From Paenibacillus algorifonticola (GTDB taxonomy: Bacteria > Bacillota > Bacilli > Paenibacillales > Paenibacillaceae), in the NCBI RefSeq assembly GCF_000971975.1, contig NZ_KQ040780.1, positions 124,662 to 188,661 of the forward strand: 64,000 nt of DNA, read 5' to 3'. Numbering within the stretch: the stretch's first letter is position 1; the number at the start of each line of letters is the position of its first letter. The translations under genes and the position numbers were made by a program. Below, one piece after another: positions 57,782 through 64,000 of the stretch. The notes beneath the pieces are model-generated. The model had not been told where the DNA came from. It made no database searches and was given only the letters and a program-made list of their open reading frames with translations.

Positions 57782-58750
57782 ATGCTGGAAATTTTGATTG
57801 ATAACCGGAATGGAAAAGTGTGGAATGTGACAAATCTCGTTCCTTCCCTGACATATAAAACGAAGCGGACAGGCTCCGCATCGAGTCTGGATTTTACGCT
57901 TATTAAGGGCGCTCCTTATCAGCACCAAGCGTTTGCGGTCAACAATGGCGATGTCGTTCGGCTATCGAAGGATGGACAGGTCGTATTTTACGGCTATGTG
58001 TTTGAATACAATTTCGGCAGGGATGAGAGTGTCACGATCAAGGCGCATGACCAGATTCGTTATTTGTTAATGAGCGATACGTATGTGTTCAGCAATAAAA
58101 CCGCCACCCAAATGATTAAGCAAATTGCTGAGGATACGGGCTTGAAAATAGGAACGCTGGCGGAGACGGAGTATGTCATTCCTTCTATGGTGGAGGATAA
58201 CAAAAAGCTGCTGGATATTATGTGCAAGGCGCTCGACTATACGCTGATTAATGATAAGGGCAATTTTGTATTATTCGATGAAGCTGGTGCTTTGTCACTA
58301 CGCAATATTGAGGACATGAAGACGGATTCTATCATTGGCGATTGGAGCCTGATGACGGATTTTGGCTACAAAAGCTCGATAGACAGTGAATCGTACAATA
58401 AAATCAAAGTGGTGCAAAACAATAAAGAAACCGGGAAGCGCGACGTCTACATTGGACAGGACAGCGCGAATATCGCCAAATGGGGCCTGCTGCAATTTTA
58501 TCAGGTAGCCGACGAGCAAATGAACAGTGCGCAAATTAATGAATTGCTGGACCAACTGCTGAAGCTGAAAAATCGGGAGCAGCGCAGCCTCAGCATTGAA
58601 GCGATTGGCGATTTGCGAGTACGGGCAGGCTCCTACGTTCCGATTGTCATTGAGGAACTGGATATTGGACAGTATTTTCTGGTCGATGAATGCTCCCACA
58701 AGCTTGAAGCGGACGCGCATACGATGACATTAGAATTGAAGGTGATATGA
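57782..58750 (+). CDS. xkdQ: Tail hub/baseplate protein (XkdQ-like)
   Basis: 322 residues, the same size as XkdQ (325). The N-terminus LEILIDNRNGKVWNVTNLVPSLTYKTKRTGSASSLDFTL and the VTIKAHDQIRYLL and FLVDECSHKLEADAHTMTLELKV segments match the gpD/gp27-like hub family. Forms the trimeric hub at the tube tip. Stop overlaps the next ATG by ATGA. Confidence 0.9.
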   Translation: MLEILIDNRNGKVWNVTNLVPSLTYKTKRTGSASSLDFTLIKGAPYQHQAFAVNNGDVVRLSKDGQVVFYGYVFEYNFGRDESVTIKAHDQIRYLLMSDTYVFSNKTATQMIKQIAEDTGLKIGTLAETEYVIPSMVEDNKKLLDIMCKALDYTLINDKGNFVLFDEAGALSLRNIEDMKTDSIIGDWSLMTDFGYKSSIDSESYNKIKVVQNNKETGKRDVYIGQDSANIAKWGLLQFYQVADEQMNSAQINELLDQLLKLKNREQRSLSIEAIGDLRVRAGSYVPIVIEELDIGQYFLVDECSHKLEADAHTMTLELKVI

Positions 58751-59022
58751 TGGCACTGCTTGATGCAATTAAAAAAGCGGGCGCTGCCGCCCATGCGTCG
58801 GGCAATCCCGTCGCTGTGTTGATCGGCCGGGTAACCGGCACGAATCCTCTGGAAGTGAACGTTGACCAACGTTTCACGCTTTCGGAGGATTTTTTAATTA
58901 TTCCGGAAGGCGTGAGCGATGTGCAGCGGATTCGCCGCGCTTTGGAGCCAGGTGATATTGTGCTGCTGCTTCGGGTTCAGGGCGGACAACAGTTCGTCGT
59001 GCTGGATCGGGTGAGCGCATGA
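58747..59022 (+). CDS. xkdR: DUF2577 tail protein (XkdR-like)
   Basis: 91 residues (XkdR 88), one OB-like beta domain: IGRVTGTNPLEVNVDQRFTLSEDFLIIPEGV and ALEPGDIVLLLRVQGGQQFVVLDRV. A probable cap or lysozyme-less spike adaptor of the hub. ATGA overlaps at both ends show tight coupling with its neighbours. Confidence 0.88.
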   Translation: MMALLDAIKKAGAAAHASGNPVAVLIGRVTGTNPLEVNVDQRFTLSEDFLIIPEGVSDVQRIRRALEPGDIVLLLRVQGGQQFVVLDRVSA

Positions 59023-59420
59023 TTCCACAAGGTGCAATTATTGGAGGGCTGGAGACCGAAACGGCAATTGAGCCTAGCCGCACATATTATATCGATTTTG
59101 CCAATAAGCGTTTGTCCGGCATGACGGATGGCCTCAGTGCGATTAAGCAGGCGGTGTTCAAAATTTTGCAAACGGAGCGATATCGCTATTTTATCTATAG
59201 CTTTGATTATGGCTCCGAGCTGGATTTATTGAATGAATCCTCCCATCTCTATATACGCTCTGAGCTCAAGCGCCGCATAACTGAAGCGCTGCTGGCGGAT
59301 GATCGAATAGCAGATGTGACCGATTTTGAACTGACGGTTGAGGGGGACAAGGCAGCGGTGAGTTTTACGGTAATAACCGATGAAGGAAGCTTTAAAGAGG
59401 AGGTGATGGCCCGTGTATGA
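59019..59420 (+). CDS. xkdS: DUF2634 baseplate protein (XkdS-like)
   Basis: 133 residues (XkdS 144). YIDFANKRLSGMTDGLSAIKQAVFKILQTERYRYFIYSFDYGSEL is the gp25/DUF2634 wedge signature. Baseplate wedge component that docks the sheath. Overlaps the previous gene by four bases and the next by eight. Confidence 0.9.
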   Translation: MIPQGAIIGGLETETAIEPSRTYYIDFANKRLSGMTDGLSAIKQAVFKILQTERYRYFIYSFDYGSELDLLNESSHLYIRSELKRRITEALLADDRIADVTDFELTVEGDKAAVSFTVITDEGSFKEEVMARV

Positions 59421-60492
59421 GGCATTTACGTACAGTTTTATTTTACAGCGTATGCTGGACCGGGTTTCAGATGATGTAGATAAGCGGGAGGGCAGCGTGA
59501 TTTATGATGCCTTGGCGCCAGCGGCTGCCGAGCTGTCAGAGATGTATGCGCAGCTTGATGTAAATCAGGCGCTTTTGTTCGCGGATACGGCTACGGGCGA
59601 GTGGCTGGAACGACGAACGGCTGAGTTTGGTGTGGAAAGGCAGCCAGCTACCTTCGCCCAGCGGCAAGGGGAGTTTTTTGGCAGCAATGGCCAGCTTGTA
59701 GATGTTCCTTTGCAGAGCCGGTTTGCCATCGATGATCTGAGGTATACGGTAACGGGGAAAATCGGAACGGGACATTTCACATTGACCTGCGAGACAGCGG
59801 GTATCGTTGGCAATCAGAAATATGGAGCGCTGCTGCCGCTTGCTTATGTTGATGGTTTGGCGCGCGCCGAGCTTGCGCAAATCTTGGTGCCTGGCGAAGA
59901 AGCTGAAACGGATGAGGCTTTGCGGGCAAGGTATTACAGCGTTGTGAATGAGCCAGCGTTTGGCGGCAATATTGCCGATTACAAGCAAATGATCAGCTCG
60001 ATTGATGGAGTAGGCGGGGCGAAAATTTTCCCGGTGTGGAATGGTGGCGGCACCGTCAAATGCACAATTATCGCTGCGGATTGGACAAAGCCAGCGGAAC
60101 CGCTCATTGCGCTTGTTCAGTCCGCCGTTGATCCAACGATCAACAGTGGACTTGGGCTCGGTATGGCGCCAATCGGACATGAGGTAACGGTAACGGGCGT
60201 CGACGCGGTGCAGGTGGCCGTGGAAACAACAGTTATGCTTGCGGAGGGTCGGACGATAGGACAGGTTCAAAGCGATATTGAGGATAAAATTTCCGCTTAT
60301 TTGCTAGAGCTGCGTCAAGAGTGGATGAATCAGCAGGAGCTTACTGTTCGCATTGCTCAAATCGAGGCACGGATTTTGACCGTTTCCGGAGTGGTGGATG
60401 TACTTGGCACAAAGCTAAACGGAGCTGCAGCCAATTTAGCTTTGGCTGAGGATGAAATCCCGTTATTGGGGACGGTGGTTGTGCATGACTAA
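59413..60492 (+). CDS. xkdT: Baseplate J-like protein (XkdT-like)
   Basis: 359 residues, GTG start inside xkdS. RVSDDVDKREGSVIYDALAPAAAELSEMY near the N-terminus and AFGGNIADYKQMISSIDGVGGAKIFPVWNGGGTVKCTI are diagnostic for baseplate J/gp47 (XkdT) proteins. Builds the outer baseplate wedge together with XkdS and XkdU. Confidence 0.92.
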   Translation: MYEAFTYSFILQRMLDRVSDDVDKREGSVIYDALAPAAAELSEMYAQLDVNQALLFADTATGEWLERRTAEFGVERQPATFAQRQGEFFGSNGQLVDVPLQSRFAIDDLRYTVTGKIGTGHFTLTCETAGIVGNQKYGALLPLAYVDGLARAELAQILVPGEEAETDEALRARYYSVVNEPAFGGNIADYKQMISSIDGVGGAKIFPVWNGGGTVKCTIIAADWTKPAEPLIALVQSAVDPTINSGLGLGMAPIGHEVTVTGVDAVQVAVETTVMLAEGRTIGQVQSDIEDKISAYLLELRQEWMNQQELTVRIAQIEARILTVSGVVDVLGTKLNGAAANLALAEDEIPLLGTVVVHD

Positions 60493-61069
60493 GCCGGTTT
60501 CATCCTATTGGCCGGAGCTGTATGCGGACATTAAGGAATTCATTAAGCTCGCAGCCACGGAAGATGTGGAGCTGGCTCTGCTGGAGCAGGCACAGCTGCA
60601 GCAACTGGATGACGGGTTTGTAATGACGGCGAGCCTGCCCGCTATTAAACGCAGGGAGCGCATGCTGGGCATTCAAGCTGATCCGAATGCGGAGAGTATT
60701 GATTTTCGCCGGAGACGGATCGTCAATCGTTATTCGACCAAGCCTCCATTTACGATGAGGTATTTGCAGGAGCGGTTGGATTATCTGGTTGGGCGGGGAC
60801 GCGGCATCGCTGCTGTTGATGTGCAGAGCTTTATTTTGACGGTGACAGCGGCAATAGATGACGCCAATATTTTCAAAGAAGTTGAGCGGACCGTTTCGGC
60901 CATTAAGCCAGCCAATATCGTTTATCGTCAGCAAACGGCGATTAGGGATGGCTTTGTTTTGGAAGAACGAATTGTTGGAGTTCCTCTAGTTCGGAACACT
61001 AGGCTCGGCAGTTGGGAGCTCGGCGTTACGCCATTTACAGATAGGGAAGCAGAGGTGATTGTGAAGTGA
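60485..61069 (+). CDS. xkdU: DUF2313 baseplate protein (XkdU/YmfQ-like)
   Basis: 194 residues from ATG 60485, eight bases inside xkdT (same size as XkdU, 194); the frame can be extended to 60452 but that adds an unrelated segment. SYWPELYADIKEFIKLAATE and RERMLGIQADPNAESIDFRRRRIVNRYSTKPPFTMRYLQ are the DUF2313 signatures. Connects baseplate to fibre. Confidence 0.9.
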   Translation: MTKPVSSYWPELYADIKEFIKLAATEDVELALLEQAQLQQLDDGFVMTASLPAIKRRERMLGIQADPNAESIDFRRRRIVNRYSTKPPFTMRYLQERLDYLVGRGRGIAAVDVQSFILTVTAAIDDANIFKEVERTVSAIKPANIVYRQQTAIRDGFVLEERIVGVPLVRNTRLGSWELGVTPFTDREAEVIVK

Positions 61070-61347
61070 TTACATCAACGTTTAAGCAGGAGGTCGCGGA
61101 GTTTATTGATTCAAAAATTACGAAGGTTGTGCTGAATAGCGGAGCTTATGAGATTACAGATTTTATTGTGAAATCGGTCAGCGATAGCGTGCTCAGCCTG
61201 AATTATTTGATTCCTGATGGCGCGGTCGATACCGTCACTCGCATTGAACTGAAAAATGCAGCCGGAACTGTCAGCGACAGCAGCGTAAACCTGCCGATTG
61301 CAGCGGACACACTAATGATTCAAACGATTTTTGTGAAGGAGGAGTAA
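61066..61347 (+). CDS. Small tail-associated protein of unknown function
   Basis: 93 residues, GTG start overlapping the xkdU stop by four bases. A single predicted beta-rich domain (KVVLNSGAYEITDFIVKSVSDSVLSLNYLIPDGAVDTVTRIEL). Not recognised. Position between XkdU and the fibre suggests a baseplate-fibre adaptor. Confidence 0.65.
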   Translation: MITSTFKQEVAEFIDSKITKVVLNSGAYEITDFIVKSVSDSVLSLNYLIPDGAVDTVTRIELKNAAGTVSDSSVNLPIAADTLMIQTIFVKEE

Positions 61348-61354
61348 CATAAAC

Positions 61355-62845
61355 ATGGCTAAAACAGATTGGAAATTTAATGATATCGTGACCGAGACAG
61401 ATATGAATGAGCTGGGTCAGGAAGTGAACGATCAGGCCGCGGCTATCGGGGATATGTCGACCGTACCGACGGAGGCGAAGGATGCGGCTGGGGCGATTGG
61501 GGAGCTGCATGGGGAGAAATTGGACCAAGCTGGTGGCAAAATGACGGGGGCTTTGTTCGTGGAAACAGCAGCGCGGGAGATTAGTGCAGGTTCTTGGGCA
61601 GATATGAGTGCGAATAGTACGGGATACGCTTTGTTCGCTCAGAATTGCTACACCGCTCACAACAACGAATACCGCTATAGCAATACGAATTCATCGCTAG
61701 GTGCTCGGGGTATTCGTTTTAATCACACAACTGCTTCCGTGGAGTATTTTGACACAGGGGCAATCGCGACGGCAGCCGATCTGGCATTTACGCCTAATTG
61801 GATTAATATGAGGCCAGATACGGCGGCGACAGCTAATCGAACAATTCTGCGGGATGCGAATGGTCGAGCAAAGGTCGCTGCACCAATGGCTTCTGATGAT
61901 ATTGCAAGGCTGGATACGGTTCAAAATTTTGGATATGGTGCAACAAGTGGCACAGGATCGGCTTACACGGCTGCTATTGGGCTAGTCTCGGCGCTTACGG
62001 AGGGCTTGCGCGTAACAATCAAACTGCATGCAGCTAACGGAGCTAGTCCAACACTTAATATTAACGGATTAGGCGCAAAAGCAATCGTCAAGCCTTCCGG
62101 CAGCGCACCGACAGTTGGCTTGCTCAAAGCAAGCTCAATTTATACGCTTATTTATAATGGCGCGGCTTTTACATTACAGGGTGAAGGGGGTGAGTATGGA
62201 ACGGCAATTGCTGCTGATGTGTTGGAGGGAAAGTCAATCGGAACAGAGACGGGAATAGTGACCGGCACAATGTCGTCAAGGGCTGGAGTCCAAGCGCCTA
62301 CAAGCACGGCTCAGTGGGGAAATGGAGACTTGGCAGCATATTTATCTCCCGGTTACTACAACGGTGAGTTGCGCATCGGTGTGGCTCAATTACAAGCAGC
62401 TGAGCCGGATTTGTGGAGTCCTAACATTAAGAACGGTATAACGATTTTTGGGATCACAGGGACACTAGCGGAGTGGGCTTATAATGCGGGTGATATTGTA
62501 CAGACGAGATACACAAGTGCGAGAACAACGTCTTCAATGTCTCCAGTGGTTGGAGCTGTATTTGAGGTTACAAGGGGTGGGACTTTTAAATTCGAGTTCA
62601 AACAGCTTTCCAATAACGTTGCTGTCACGTCATACGTACAACTTTACAGAAACGGGTTGGCATACGGGAATTTGTGGAGTACGAATGACTACTACGGCAT
62701 TAACAGATCGGAATCCCTGACATTAACTACCGGGGACAAGATTCAATTCATGCTTTGGGTAAATAACAACGTAAATGGCGGTACGTCCTCATTCACCGAC
62801 TTACTTGTCAAGTCTAGTCTAAATGTACCGTATTTCAGTTCATAA
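61355..62845 (+). CDS. Tail fibre / receptor-binding protein
   Basis: 496 residues. A helical attachment start (KTDWKFNDIVTETDMNELGQEVND, Ala-rich to about 60) is followed by repeats of phage-fibre type (LTEGLRVTIKLHAANGASPTLNINGLGAKAI, a common tail-fibre domain near 215-250) and an unrelated beta-rich C-terminus (about 380-496, YNAGDIVQTRYTSARTTSSMSPVVG). The last part is probably the receptor-binding head that sets target range. Confidence 0.8.
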   Translation: MAKTDWKFNDIVTETDMNELGQEVNDQAAAIGDMSTVPTEAKDAAGAIGELHGEKLDQAGGKMTGALFVETAAREISAGSWADMSANSTGYALFAQNCYTAHNNEYRYSNTNSSLGARGIRFNHTTASVEYFDTGAIATAADLAFTPNWINMRPDTAATANRTILRDANGRAKVAAPMASDDIARLDTVQNFGYGATSGTGSAYTAAIGLVSALTEGLRVTIKLHAANGASPTLNINGLGAKAIVKPSGSAPTVGLLKASSIYTLIYNGAAFTLQGEGGEYGTAIAADVLEGKSIGTETGIVTGTMSSRAGVQAPTSTAQWGNGDLAAYLSPGYYNGELRIGVAQLQAAEPDLWSPNIKNGITIFGITGTLAEWAYNAGDIVQTRYTSARTTSSMSPVVGAVFEVTRGGTFKFEFKQLSNNVAVTSYVQLYRNGLAYGNLWSTNDYYGINRSESLTLTTGDKIQFMLWVNNNVNGGTSSFTDLLVKSSLNVPYFSS

Positions 62846-62856
62846 GGAGGATATGC

Positions 62857-63087
62857 ATGCCTAAAATTCAAAACTTCGCCATCCATTCTGGCCGCATAAT
62901 TGGCGAAGATGGCAACACCGTCAACTTAGTGTATCTCATCTGACGTATAAGCGGCGGAGGTAGTCGTAGTCTGGTGGTGCCGTTAAGTCATACATTTCAT
63001 AATGGAGTTACTGTAGTCCGTACTGGCTATGCTCTAAAGTTTGAAGGAGAAACGAACCTGTTAGTAGAAATTGTGGACAGGAATTAA
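62857..63087 (+). pseudogene. Small fibre-associated gene interrupted by in-frame TGA
   Basis: ATG 62857 has aggagg at 62845-62850. Codons 1-28 (MPKIQNFAIHSGRIIGEDGN then TVNLVYLI) are followed by TGA at 62941, then 47 more in-frame codons (RISGGGSRSLVVPLSHTFHN ... LLVEIVDRN) to TAA at 63085-63087. Both halves read like coding sequence, so a point mutation in a 76-residue protein is the simplest view. The TGA is followed by C, a context favouring read-through, so regulated low-level read-through is possible. Confidence 0.6.
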
Positions 63088-63184
63088 GCAGGAACGTTGC
63101 ATTCAAGAGCAAGGGGCGAAAGGACATGTGGCTCTCGCTGCTTTGCGTGAAAGTGTCCAATATCAATTTGACAATGGCCTTTAG
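63071..63184 (+). pseudogene. Possible remnant of a small gene
   Basis: Frame from TTG 63071 gives 37 codons, including KQERCIQEQGAKGHVALAAL and then RESVQYQFDNGL before TAG. The residue pattern looks like the C-terminus of a real protein, but there is no ribosome site or proper start. With the TGA-broken gene before it, this suggests decay between fibre and holin. Confidence 0.25.
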
Positions 63185-63325
63185 TAAAATGCAGCAGGCG
63201 AATGATTCACTGCCTGAATGTGGGGCAGCAGTTTATTAATTGTTAGGGGAACGTAATTGGTATATTCATTAACCCAAGCCAAGGCAACTAAAGGGGTGGA
63301 ACCCCAGTTGTGTGATAATAAAAAC

Positions 63326-63464
63326 AGGAACATCGTAAAATGCAAAGATAGCCGTGTTGTAACACGACTCACTGCGCAATAGCCGCGGTTAAGGACCGTA
63401 AGTTTCGAAACGATGGATAACGAAAAACAGACCGCTCCTTTGACCAAGGGCGGTCTGTTTTTTT
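63326..63464 (+). ncRNA. Candidate antisense antitoxin RNA, copy 3
   Basis: Diverged relative of the RNAs at 19641 and 34501. Extended -10 TG-T-GATAAT (63314-63319), AGCCGTG/CACGACT 5' hairpin and terminator stem aaacagaccg (63425-63434) with cggtctgttt (63451-63460) and seven T are retained; no -35 box is evident. Confidence 0.45.
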
Positions 63465-63548
63465 ATTGAACAGCAGTTCTTTGAGCGCCGCGATTAGATA
63501 ACAAAAGGTAAGCATGATTATGAGTATGATTGTTTCGAATACTATCAA
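63369..63548 (-). CDS. Type I toxin-like protein (Hol_Tox), copy 3, extended
   Basis: TTG start at 63548, aligned with the GTG of copies 1 and 2; gagggat is the ribosome site. Begins (M)IVFETIILIIMLTFCYLIAAL, the same head and membrane helix as the short toxins. The stop codon before the terminator is lost (ATA GAC to ACA GAC), so the frame runs 59 residues through the terminator and antisense RNA. It is probably a degenerate toxin, or a holin-like protein given its place beside the holin gene. Confidence 0.5.
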   Translation of the reverse strand: MIVFETIILIIMLTFCYLIAALKELLFNKKTDRPWSKERSVFRYPSFRNLRSLTAAIAQ

Positions 63549-63697
63549 AAGGCATCCCTCTCTTTTAAAGAGGCATCTGATCAACTTTAAGCCTATTCTA
63601 TTGCTTGATCAATATAGCATATTATGCGAGGGTAATTTAATTATTTTATCAAATTTCGCATCTGTGGGGCTATTTTGGAAAAGAAAGGATGAGAGAC

Positions 63698-64000
63698 ATG
63701 TATAAGCAAATTTTTATGGTTGATGTAACACCAAGTACGAAACTAGTCACCATGATTGGAGGATTTTTAGCCCCTTGGATTGGATTGTTCTACGGGCCTA
63801 ATAGGCTAATCCCTATTATCCTGCTCGTTGCTGTAACTGCGATGGATTGGATTACAGGGATCGCGGCAGCAAAAAAAGATAAAACATATTCTTCGGAATA
63901 TGGTATTCGGCAAGGAGTGCCACGCACTATGTTCCTCCTGGCTCTGCCGGTGATAGCGAATTTGTTTGACCAAATGTTTGTATTGCCTGGCTTGCTGTTC
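63698..64000 (+). CDS. Phage holin (Holin_4 / TcdE-like), 3' end outside window
   Basis: First 101 residues, open at the window edge. aaaggatgagag precedes ATG 63698. Three hydrophobic segments are visible (about 17-33, 35-53 and 78-95), and DWITGIAAAKKDKTYSSEYGIRQG is the hallmark of the holin-4/toxin-secretion family. Makes the membrane lesion that releases the endolysin and the tail particles; an endolysin gene is expected just beyond the window. Confidence 0.88.
   Translation, partial: MYKQIFMVDVTPSTKLVTMIGGFLAPWIGLFYGPNRLIPIILLVAVTAMDWITGIAAAKKDKTYSSEYGIRQGVPRTMFLLALPVIANLFDQMFVLPGLLF

Noticed and set aside
63126-63239. 37-codon frame MWLSLLCVKVSNINLTMAFS...
   Set aside because: Has a weak gaaagga site but no family features and overlaps the gene remnant in another frame; not supported enough to list.
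63290-63304. T-box-like word GGGGTGGAACCCC
   Set aside because: Lacks the T-box consensus AGGGTGGnACCGCG, specifier loop and downstream aminoacyl-tRNA or amino-acid gene; it is just a short hairpin.
63181-63447. 88-codon minus-strand frame before the holin gene
   Set aside because: No ribosome site; overlaps the antisense RNA and remnant gene and has no recognisable features.
63514-63705. 63-codon plus-strand frame over the third toxin copy
   Set aside because: It is the antisense of the toxin gene and runs into the holin start; no independent signals.

Overview
The window looks like chromosome from a Paenibacillus-type Firmicute. The evidence is a CIRCE-controlled groES-groEL pair, two YesM/YesN-type two-component systems each next to an ABC sugar importer, A/G-rich ribosome sites with frequent GTG and TTG starts, a PBSX-type tail gene cluster, and small TxpA/BsrG-like toxins. 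No rRNA, tRNA, CRISPR array or insertion sequence was found.

Layout. 1-3.7 kb: the end of a membrane exporter gene with its TetR regulator, then a divergent GntR (FCD) regulator and MFS exporter sharing a promoter/operator region. 3.8-15.6 kb: a polysaccharide utilisation locus (two permeases, binding lipoprotein, sensor kinase, AraC-type response regulator, heparinase II/III-like lyase with an 18-glutamine N-terminus, GH88 unsaturated glucuronyl hydrolase, DUF2264 protein), suited to uronate-containing glycosaminoglycan-like polymers. 15.6-19.5 kb: groES-groEL, then a low-GC dihydrouridine synthase gene bracketed by a copy of the groEL 3' end and its trailer.

19.6-34.7 kb: a phosphonate island. 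A MATE exporter and a DeoR repressor precede two CehA/McbA-type PHP hydrolases, PhnW, PhnX, a class-III PLP enzyme (candidate PbfA), a complete Ugp-like ABC importer, a third PHP protein and an oxidoreductase. It is flanked by two about 94 % identical direct repeats, each carrying a type I toxin-antitoxin locus. Directly after it lies a small protein that is about 45 % methionine.

35-49.7 kb: an unknown small gene, a second YesN/YesM pair with an LplABC-like importer, an MFS transporter, an aldehyde dehydrogenase, a secreted copper-amine-oxidase-N/DUF3298 protein, MetY and a free-methionine-sulfoxide reductase.

49.8-64 kb: a phage tail-like element (candidate contractile tailocin). ImmA protease, Xre repressor and a sigma-like late activator are followed directly by sheath, tube, tail chaperones (with a programmed -1 frameshift not visible as an ordinary ORF), tape measure, LysM protein, hub, baseplate, fibre and holin genes. 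There is no terminase, portal or capsid gene between them. The regulatory DNA is readable: five GTATT-N3-AATAC operators between repressor and activator, and four TGTCCG iterons on an exact 11-bp period in front of a promoter with no -35 box. A third copy of the type I toxin locus lies in the lysis end of this element.
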